From contig NZ_JAPNKA010000001.1 of the NCBI RefSeq assembly GCF_026626635.1, positions 124,001 to 188,000 on the forward strand: a stretch of DNA of 64,000 nucleotides, given 5' to 3'. The notes beneath the pieces are model-generated. The model was not told where the DNA came from and searched no databases. It saw only the letters and a program-made list of their open reading frames with translations. This DNA is from Archangium lansingense (GTDB lineage: Bacteria; Myxococcota; Myxococcia; Myxococcales; Myxococcaceae). Positions 56,266 through 62,653 of the stretch are shown piece after piece (within the stretch, counting starts at the first letter, position 1; each line of letters starts with the position of its first letter). A program made the translations under genes and the position numbers.

Positions 56266-57297
56266 CTAGAAGAAGGCGCCCACGATGCTGGACACCGTGG
56301 AGACCGCGGCGCCCACCTGGCTGACAATCGGGATGTTGGTGGCCGCGGCGATGGAGCCCACCGCGGTGATGACCGACGTCACCTTCTTGCCCGTGCTCGC
56401 GTTCTTGTCCATCAGCGTCGCGCCCGCGTTGGCCACGTCGACGGCCGCGATGGCCACGTTGACGCCCGGAGCGAACCGGCCCAGCGTCTTGGCGGCGGTG
56501 CCCGCGGCGGCCTTCGCGCCCTGCTTGAGGGCGGCCTCACCGGCCTCCTTGCCCACCGTGGACAGCGCGGCCTTGGCGGCGGAGCGCGTACCGCTGCCCA
56601 GGATGCCCTGGGCCAGGGTGCTGCCCGCCTTCGCGGCGTCCCCAGCGGCGGAGGAGATGGCCCGGCCCACGGCCTTCGCGGTGCCACCCTCCATGATGCC
56701 CTTGGTGGCGGCGTTCTTGACGGCCTTGAGCACGTCGTCGCTGGCGTTGGGGAGGCTCTTCTTGAAGGCGTCGACGGCCGCCTTCCCGGCGTCCAGCTTG
56801 CCCTTCATGATGGTGCCGCCCAGCACGCCGCCCATCACCTTGCTGCCGACGATGCCGCCCGTCGCGGCGGTGATACCGGCCTTGGCCGCGTCCAGGCTGG
56901 AGCGCGTGGCCGTGATGATGTCGTCCTTGCTGCCCGAGCGGATGGCCTGGCGGATGTCCTTGAAGGCCGTGGCGCCAGCCGCCACCGCACCGGGGATGCC
57001 CGCGTAACGGAGGCCGGCGTTCAGGTTCGCGCCGAACTTGGTCAGACCCTTGAACGCACCCTTATCGAAGGTGGGATTGCGGACGAAGTCCAGGTTCGTC
57101 TTTCCGAGCAGGCCCTGCGCGCCCTTCGTCGAGACGTTCTTGATCTGCTGGAAGGCGTCCTTACCGAAGTTGAAGGCCTTCACGCCCTGGCTGGCGACCG
57201 CGACCCCGCCTTTGACGAGTTCCTTGTTCTCCTGAAACGTCTTCTGGACGTTGGTGCGGACGGTATTGAAGGTCTTCTTGATGTCGGGGAAACCCAT
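56266..57297 (-). CDS. Ala/Gly/Lys-rich hydrophobic protein
   Basis: A 343-residue protein from ATG 57297 with GAGG six bases upstream. After a charged helical start (FPDIKKTFNTVRTNVQKTF) it is dominated by alternating Ala/Gly-rich amphipathic and hydrophobic segments, with a glycine-rich middle (GGIVGSKVMGGVLGGT) and a hydrophobic C-terminus ending in SSIVGAFF. No domain recognised. The composition resembles pore-forming bacteriocins or secreted effector translocation domains, but this is only a compositional impression. The next gene downstream encodes a trigger-factor-like chaperone. Confidence 0.55.
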   Translation of the reverse strand: MGFPDIKKTFNTVRTNVQKTFQENKELVKGGVAVASQGVKAFNFGKDAFQQIKNVSTKGAQGLLGKTNLDFVRNPTFDKGAFKGLTKFGANLNAGLRYAGIPGAVAAGATAFKDIRQAIRSGSKDDIITATRSSLDAAKAGITAATGGIVGSKVMGGVLGGTIMKGKLDAGKAAVDAFKKSLPNASDDVLKAVKNAATKGIMEGGTAKAVGRAISSAAGDAAKAGSTLAQGILGSGTRSAAKAALSTVGKEAGEAALKQGAKAAAGTAAKTLGRFAPGVNVAIAAVDVANAGATLMDKNASTGKKVTSVITAVGSIAAATNIPIVSQVGAAVSTVSSIVGAFF

Positions 57298-57476
57298 GGG
57301 GGGCCTCACAAAATGAATGGAACCTGCCGGGATTATCGCACCCGACGCGCGAGAGTTGCGTCAGGCTCGCCTCTTTTTCGAGCAGCGCGAGCGGAGGCGC
57401 TGTCCAAGCGCCAAGTCCTCGGAATCATTGGACTTCCCCAGTCGGCATGAATCGCCCGGGCAATCGGGCATGAAGA

Positions 57477-57815
57477 TCAGAACGCCCAGCGGTGCCCTTC
57501 TGGCAAGTGCTCGTCGCAGAGGAGCTGACCGTCCACACGTGCTCCGTTGCACAGTCCGTTCAAGGGCTCCGGCCGGTCCCGGTCCGTCACCCAGCTTCCA
57601 CACCGGGTGCATCGACCACAGTTGCTCGACGCGGGGTCCAATTCCGAGGAGCTGAGGGTCTGCCAGCCCAGGGGCGGAGGCTGCTCCAGAGCCGCATTCA
57701 CGGCTCGAGTCAGCGACCGCTCGACCTGAGCGAGTTCGGAGAGCCCCGACTCCAGCTCTTCATCGGAGGCTTCGACCGCGACCGTCAGCGTCACGAGAAA
57801 GGTCTTCTTCGGCAT
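57477..57815 (-). CDS. Small zinc-ribbon-like protein
   Basis: A 112-residue protein from ATG 57815; no clear ribosome site. The N-terminal ~55 residues form a strand/helix region (KKTFLVTLTVAVEASDEEL). The C-terminus carries several cysteines, NCGRCTRCGSW and later LCNGARVDGQLLCDEH, which could bind zinc. Family unknown. The frame is open further upstream to 58013, but that part overlaps the AraC remnant. Confidence 0.45.
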   Translation of the reverse strand: MPKKTFLVTLTVAVEASDEELESGLSELAQVERSLTRAVNAALEQPPPLGWQTLSSSELDPASSNCGRCTRCGSWVTDRDRPEPLNGLCNGARVDGQLLCDEHLPEGHRWAF

Positions 57816-57920
57816 GACAAGGGACGCTACTTCCGCTCGAACCGAAGTTCCTTCTCGAACCTCTCCGCCATCGCCGCCGCCACCGCCAGCTGGAAACCGG
57901 CTGCGGGCGGGACGTGTGGC

Positions 57921-58195
57921 GAGCGCCCCTCCGTGGAGACGATCGCCGACGAGCTCCGCATGAGTCCGCGCACGTTCCAGCGTCGGCTCAAGGAATCCGG
58001 GACGACCTATCAAGCGCTGCTCGACGAGGTCCGCCGGGAGGCCGCGTGCCGGCTACTCGGGAACACCGACCTTGATGCGGGCGAGGTGGCCTTACGCTGG
58101 GCTTCGAGGAGTTGAACTCGTTCACACGGGCCTTCCGAGGTTGGGAAGGGGTGACGCCGAGCCAGTGGCGAAGGTCCGAACGCCGCTCGGCCTGA
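57921..58195 (+). pseudogene. AraC-family DNA-binding domain remnant, frameshifted
   Basis: The frame from 57921 reads SVETIADELRMSPRTFQRRL and YQALLDEVRREAACRLL, the first half of an AraC HTH domain. A missing base at about 58092 breaks it. In the next frame the second half continues as LGFEELNSFTRAFRGWEG and VTPSQWRRSERRSA with stop at 58193-58195. No sensor domain precedes it. This is a remnant of a GlxA/ArgR-type regulator and the second broken AraC gene in this region. Confidence 0.7.
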
Positions 58196-58448
58196 GGGCT
58201 CGCAAGACGGCGCCGCTGAGCACATCCACCGACCGCGGAGGCGGTGGAATGCCAGACACCCATGCATTGCACAAGACTTCAGCGAACCGCAGAACGGGGT
58301 ACGCCGGGATCGAACGGTCGATTCCGCTCGTCGAGTGGACGCTGATTGCACCCGGCCCTCAAAGGTGAGTCCCGGGAGTCGTCAGCCCCATCGGGTATCC
58401 CATTGGCGCGGTCACCCATCAGGGGGGCATCACCACGGGGGGATTCTC

Positions 58449-59114
58449 ATGAAGCTGGGCTGGACGGCGGTGCTACTGATGCGGATTGCCGGATGCGGCT
58501 CCATCAACGAAGCGAGCGGTTCCCTCGGGACCAGACCCACGCCATCACCTGGGGCCAGGCCCGCCGTGAAGAAGGAACTGCCATGGCTGACGGTGCCGGG
58601 CGGGCAGATGAAGACGACCCTCTTCTACGGCCCCTGGCAGTGCCGCCGGGAATTCATGAATCAGTGCCAGGTACAGTGCGCCCGTGAGGGCTACTCGCTC
58701 ATGGGCTGCGTGTGGCTGGCCGATCTCAAGTTCGACTGGAAGGGACGCCTCGTTCTCTTGCCCGTGGATGTTGATGCCGGTAGTCGCTATGGCATCTGGC
58801 ACTGCTGCTGCAACTATCCCAAGCTGCCGACAGACAAGAAGGAAGTGGAACGCAAGAGGTGGGACAGGTTTCGAGAGTCCTTCCGGGAGGACTGGAGCAA
58901 GAAGTTCGGAGAGTGGCCCAGCGATGGCGCCAAGTCGTGGCCAGGCCATCACGTCCGGGATCTCCAGCACGGAGGCGATCCGGTGGACCCCAACAACATC
59001 TTCCCCGCGAAGCCCAGCGTCCATGACCTGTACAACAGGGCGTATCCCGCATGCTACGGCGGCCAGCCACCCTGGAATACAGTGGGTCCCGATCTGCCTT
59101 ACACGGACAACTGA
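58449..59114 (+). CDS. Lipoprotein toxin candidate with HNH-like C-terminus
   Basis: A 221-residue lipoprotein: leader MKLGWTAVLLMRIAGC with lipobox RIAGC. The mature part has a Cys-rich core (CRREFMNQCQVQCARE, HCCCN). The C-terminus is a His/Asp/Gly-rich motif, GHHVRDLQHGGDPVDPNN followed by PSVHDLYNRAYPACY and VGPDLPYTD. This layout (HHxxD, HGG, N, H) fits a His-Me/HNH-type nuclease toxin domain. A SUKH immunity gene follows two bases after the stop. It may be a further lipoprotein toxin exchanged between cells, like the DUF2380 pair. Activity is inferred. Confidence 0.7.
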   Translation: MKLGWTAVLLMRIAGCGSINEASGSLGTRPTPSPGARPAVKKELPWLTVPGGQMKTTLFYGPWQCRREFMNQCQVQCAREGYSLMGCVWLADLKFDWKGRLVLLPVDVDAGSRYGIWHCCCNYPKLPTDKKEVERKRWDRFRESFREDWSKKFGEWPSDGAKSWPGHHVRDLQHGGDPVDPNNIFPAKPSVHDLYNRAYPACYGGQPPWNTVGPDLPYTDN

Positions 59115-59116
59115 CG

Positions 59117-59590
59117 ATGGCCACGCCCATGAGCCGCCTGCTGGAAGAAGTTTCTCGCGACCACTTCCCTTATTCGCCCGCCACGCCCGAGGAGATCGAA
59201 GCGTTCGAGCAGCGGGTGGGCTGGAAGCTGGATCCGGACCTCAGGGCCTTCTACCTGCACTGCAATGGGGCGGAACTGATCAAGCGGCTGCCGAACTCGC
59301 CATACCAGATGCTTCCCTTGTCCGAGATCGTCCGGGCACGGGTGGCCATCTACGGCGAGGATGACGACAAGTGGGGGCCTGCCTCGGTGTACGCCATCTG
59401 CGACGTGCAGGACGGTAACTACGTGCTGTTGGACGTGAGCCACGAGGAGAATGGTCGTTATCCCCTCTTCGACGGAGACCATGAGGCGTGGCCGGACCCG
59501 GCCTATTGCAAGCAGGTCGCCAGCTCCTTCTCGGAGTTCCTGGAGCAGGTGCTGCGCACCCGGCGCGGCCTCTACTGGTTGGGGGAATGA
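59117..59590 (+). CDS. SMI1/KNR4 (SUKH) immunity protein
   Basis: A 157-residue cytosolic protein with the standard SUKH pattern: ATPEEIEAFEQRVGWKLDPD, then LRAFYLHCNGAEL, and later YVLLDVSHEENGRYPLFDGD. It begins two bases after the stop of the lipoprotein toxin candidate, so the two form a translationally linked toxin-immunity pair. Length and residues are normal for the family. Confidence 0.85.
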   Translation: MATPMSRLLEEVSRDHFPYSPATPEEIEAFEQRVGWKLDPDLRAFYLHCNGAELIKRLPNSPYQMLPLSEIVRARVAIYGEDDDKWGPASVYAICDVQDGNYVLLDVSHEENGRYPLFDGDHEAWPDPAYCKQVASSFSEFLEQVLRTRRGLYWLGE

Positions 59591-59623
59591 AATTCTCCGT
59601 TCGGTTCATGTCCGCTGCCAGCG

Positions 59624-60322
59624 TCAGGTCGTGCGTGTGCGGCGACGCCGGGAGCGTTCGCGGGGCGGGCACGGCTGGACGGGCGATGGGCGACGTACTC
59701 CGAGGTAGCCGGTCACCAGCGCGCGGAGCTCACGCTCGAAGCGCGGGCTGTCGAGCAGCTCCGGGCGGAAGAGCAGCGTGTGGTCGGTGAGCGCGTCGAG
59801 CGAGGTCACCAGGATGTGCGCCGTCAGTGACGGATCGACGACGTCGAGCTCGTCGCGTCGCGCCGCCAGCCATTCGGCCAGCGCGTCGGCGAGTCGGCGG
59901 TTGACGCGATCGAAGAGCTCAAGTGTGCCCTGGCGAGGCAGCTCGACGAGCACAGCCCGGTAGAGCGGCGCGTCGCGCCGTGAGACGTCGAGCGCGACAC
60001 GCACGAGCTTCGCGATCCCCTCGTCGACCGACGCGTCGTGAAGCGACGTGCCCACCTCGATCAAGTGCGCCGTCATCTCGTCGGCGATCCGCTCGACCAG
60101 CGCGAGCAGCAGCGCCTCCTTGTCCGGGAAGTACTGATACAGGCTGCCCACGCTCACCCCCGCAGCTCGCGCGATCCGGTTGGTGGTCAGCGCCTGCCAG
60201 CCGTCGCGGAGCAAAATGCGAGCTGTCGTTTGAATCAGTGCGTCGACCAGCGCCTTGCTGCGGGCCTGCGAGGGTTGCTTTCGGGCGCCATTCTGCCTGG
60301 AACTTCCGAGCGTTGCGCGCAT
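59624..60322 (-). CDS. TetR-family transcriptional repressor
   Basis: A 232-residue regulator. The N-terminal helix-turn-helix is typical: LLRDGWQALTTNRIARAAGV followed by SVGSLYQYFPDKEALLLAL. The C-terminal ligand-binding domain is helical (~85-215), and the last ~20 residues are basic. ATG 60322 has AGGAAGG five bases upstream. It is divergent from the DUF418 gene, with 82 bases between starts containing the palindrome GAATGCGAGCATTC, so it probably represses that gene and itself. Confidence 0.87.
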   Translation of the reverse strand: MRATLGSSRQNGARKQPSQARSKALVDALIQTTARILLRDGWQALTTNRIARAAGVSVGSLYQYFPDKEALLLALVERIADEMTAHLIEVGTSLHDASVDEGIAKLVRVALDVSRRDAPLYRAVLVELPRQGTLELFDRVNRRLADALAEWLAARRDELDVVDPSLTAHILVTSLDALTDHTLLFRPELLDSPRFERELRALVTGYLGVRRPSPVQPCPPRERSRRRRTRTT

Positions 60323-60372
60323 CGTCACCTTCCTGCACACGGCCCCTCGAACGCGAGCCCGCCGCGAGTCTT

Positions 60373-60386
60373 GAATGCGAGCATTC
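60373..60386. promoter_or_regulatory. Candidate TetR operator
   Basis: GAATGC-GA-GCATTC is a perfect inverted repeat with 6-bp arms, in the 82-base gap between the divergent TetR and DUF418 genes and 18 bases before the DUF418 start. Size and position match a TetR-family operator. Confidence 0.6.
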
Positions 60387-60404
60387 TTTCATAATCTCCA
60401 TCGC

Positions 60405-61586
60405 ATGAGCCAGCGTGCCCGCCTCACCACACTCGATGCCCTGCGGGGCTTCTGCCTGCTCGGCATCCTCGTGATGAACGTCCAGTCATTCGCGATGCCC
60501 CTCGCGGCCTATCTGAATCCCTCCGTGTTCGGAGCGCTCGACGGCGTCGACGGTCTTGCCTGGTCGCTCGGTCGCCTCCTCTTCGATTTCAAGTTCCTCA
60601 ACCTGTTCGCCATGCTCTTCGGCGCGTCGCTCGTGCTCGGGGGCGACGACACGTCCCCGCGCCGTCGGCTCGCGTGGCTGATCGTCTTCGGGCTGTTGCA
60701 TGCCTACGGCGTCTGGTACGGCGACATCCTGTTCACCTACGGCGCCGTCGGCATGCTCGTCGTCGGCGCGCGGGCATGGCCCCCCGGGCGGCAGCTGCGC
60801 CTCGGCCTCGCGCTGGTTTCGGTTGGGCCAGCGCTCGCGCTGGTGACCGCCCTCGCGTTCGATTACCTCCCGCCCTCCCTGCTCGGAGTGCTCCTCGAGC
60901 ACCTCGATGCACGCTCGGTCGCGGGGGAGCTCGCGGCCTTCAGGGGCGACTGGATGACGCAGCTACCCGTCCGGGCAAAGCTGGCCTTCGAGGGCCAGAC
61001 CTCCGCGCTCATCTACGAGACGGGCTGGAGGGCGGCGGGGTGCATGCTGCTCGGCATGGCTGGTCTTCAGCGAGGGATGTTCGAGGGGCACTTCGCGTCG
61101 CCGCGGGCCGTGCTGCTGCTCTGGGTGCTCGGCCTTGCGTCCACCTCGGCGGGCCTGGCAGTGCAGATTGCCGGGGGGTTTTCACCACGTGCCTGGGTGT
61201 TCGCGCAGGTGCTGCACGAGGTGGGGGCGGTGCCTCTGGCCATCGCGATCGGGTGCACGGTGGTCGGGCTGGCCCGGCGCTTCGCGCTTGCCGCGCCCAC
61301 GCGTGCCATCGCTTCCCTCGGCAGGGTCGCGTTCACCGCCTACCTGATGCAGTCGGTCGTCGGAACGCTGGTCTTCGGGGGGCACGGCCTTGGCGCCTTC
61401 GGGACGTGGAGCCGCTCGACGCTTCTGCTCGCCGCGTTTGTCTTTTGGGCGCTGCAGGTGCTGCTTGCCAGCCTCTGGTCGAGGTACTTCGGGCGCGGGC
61501 CGCTTGAGGCGCTCTGGCGAGGCCTCGCGCGCGGGGACTTCTCGCTCCGTGCGCGTGTGTCACACGTCGGGCAGCGTGGCGCGTGA
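60405..61586 (+). CDS. DUF418 membrane protein
   Basis: A 393-residue inner-membrane protein with about eight to ten hydrophobic spans. The family signature is at the N-terminus: RLTTLDALRGFCLLGILVMN, followed by FKFLNLFAMLFGASL. The C-terminal LGRVAFTAYLMQSVVGTLVF is also typical of DUF418/YeiB proteins. Its transport or enzymatic function is unknown. It is divergent from a TetR gene and probably controlled by it. Its stop is directly followed by a fragment of a DUF6484-like gene. A longer start at 60375 is possible but would overlap the operator. Confidence 0.85.
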   Translation: MSQRARLTTLDALRGFCLLGILVMNVQSFAMPLAAYLNPSVFGALDGVDGLAWSLGRLLFDFKFLNLFAMLFGASLVLGGDDTSPRRRLAWLIVFGLLHAYGVWYGDILFTYGAVGMLVVGARAWPPGRQLRLGLALVSVGPALALVTALAFDYLPPSLLGVLLEHLDARSVAGELAAFRGDWMTQLPVRAKLAFEGQTSALIYETGWRAAGCMLLGMAGLQRGMFEGHFASPRAVLLLWVLGLASTSAGLAVQIAGGFSPRAWVFAQVLHEVGAVPLAIAIGCTVVGLARRFALAAPTRAIASLGRVAFTAYLMQSVVGTLVFGGHGLGAFGTWSRSTLLLAAFVFWALQVLLASLWSRYFGRGPLEALWRGLARGDFSLRARVSHVGQRGA

Positions 61587-61757
61587 ACCCTGCCGCGAGC
61601 GCTCACTGACCGCCAGGGCGCCGTCCCCCTCTTCGAGAATGGAGACCCTTCCCTTCCGCTGCTCGTGGGGTTGCTCCAGGTACCCAGCCCCACGCCCCTG
61701 ACGGATGCCATCCTGGAGCGCTCGCTCGAGGATGTGCCCAATGAGGCGCGCGTAACG
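61587..61757 (+). pseudogene. 3' part of a DUF6484-like gene
   Basis: Right after the DUF418 stop, the same frame reads LPRALTDRQGAVPLFENGDP, SLPLLVGLLQVPSPTPLTDA and LERSLEDVPNEARV. This is the second half of the DUF6484-type domain (AVLLFENGDP.LP..VGLLQ). No start codon or first half precedes it. The first half, ending at PARTTLTL, is at 44439-44681. Joined, they give a continuous domain with the expected number of residues in between. The fragment is cut again at about 61757 next to the ureohydrolase stop. Confidence 0.6.
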
Positions 61758-61762
61758 TGTAA

Positions 61763-62653
61763 TCAGGGGAGCAGTCGGGCGAATTCCTTCACCAGCCGCG
61801 CGGTGGCCAGGGCGGTGAGCTTGAGCGGGTCGAACTCGGGGATGAACTCGGAGACGTCCATTCCCACCAGCTCGTAGCGGCTGGCGAGCGCGCGCAGCAC
61901 CACCAGCACCTCCCGCAGGGTGGGGCCTCCAGGGTAGGGCGCCTCGACGGCGGGCACCTCATGCGGGGCGAGCCCGTCCAAGTCCACCGACACGTAGACG
62001 CGCTTCACGGGGCCGAGCTGCGCCACCAGCGACTCCACCACGGCGGGCAGCCCGCGCTCGCAGAAGTCCAGGGCGGGGATGATGCCGGGGCGCCAGTGCT
62101 GTAGTCCCCCGCGCTCGCGGGGGTTGACCTGGCGCAGGGCCAGCAGGCTCGTGCGCTCCGGGCGGATGTGCGGGAGTTGCCAAGCGTGATGGAGGATGGA
62201 GCCGAAGTAGAGCGCCTCGTCCTGGGTGCAGTCGGGGTGGGCGTCCAGGTAGACGACGCCGCAGTCGTCATGGACGGCGCTGATGGCGGACAGGGCCGCG
62301 TATTTGATGAGGTGGTCCCCTCCGAGGCACACCGCTCGCTGGCCCCGGCGCAACAGGCCGAGGAAGCGCTCGCGCACTGCGGCCACCTGCGCCTCCAGGG
62401 AGAGCCCCTCGAGGGGGAGGTTGCCCGCGTCGAAGAGGGGAGCGCCGTCCTCCAGCCGCTCGGTGAGGGATGGGGATTCGTTGTCGGCGGTGCGCACGAA
62501 GTCGGCGGTGAAGAGGGTGCGTAGCTCGCCTGCTTCGCCGGCCTTGCCCCGGGCGCTCTCGGAGAAGCCGGCGCCGCGAGTGTTGGCCCCGAAGAGTACG
62601 GTGCGGGCCTCGCTCTCCGAGAGAGCGGTGGCGAACTGGAGGTGGTGGCTCAT
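61763..62653 (-). CDS. Ureohydrolase (arginase/agmatinase/formimidoylglutamase family)
   Basis: A 296-residue manganese hydrolase. Metal-site motifs are present in order: CLGGDH, YLDAHPD and SVDLDGLAP. These enzymes split a guanidino- or formimino-group from an amino acid or amine; I cannot separate arginase, agmatinase and formimidoylglutamase by eye. The ATG at 62653 shares its CATG with the oppositely directed start of the next gene. It lies outside the NRPS cluster and more likely serves amino acid metabolism. Confidence 0.85.
   Translation of the reverse strand: MSHHLQFATALSESEARTVLFGANTRGAGFSESARGKAGEAGELRTLFTADFVRTADNESPSLTERLEDGAPLFDAGNLPLEGLSLEAQVAAVRERFLGLLRRGQRAVCLGGDHLIKYAALSAISAVHDDCGVVYLDAHPDCTQDEALYFGSILHHAWQLPHIRPERTSLLALRQVNPRERGGLQHWRPGIIPALDFCERGLPAVVESLVAQLGPVKRVYVSVDLDGLAPHEVPAVEAPYPGGPTLREVLVVLRALASRYELVGMDVSEFIPEFDPLKLTALATARLVKEFARLLP

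Noticed and set aside
61763..62653. Ureohydrolase as a tailoring enzyme of the guanidino peptide
   Set aside because: It lies 30 kb away beyond a decayed region, next to a peptidase gene, and ureohydrolases are common in primary metabolism. Functional linkage has no support in the sequence.
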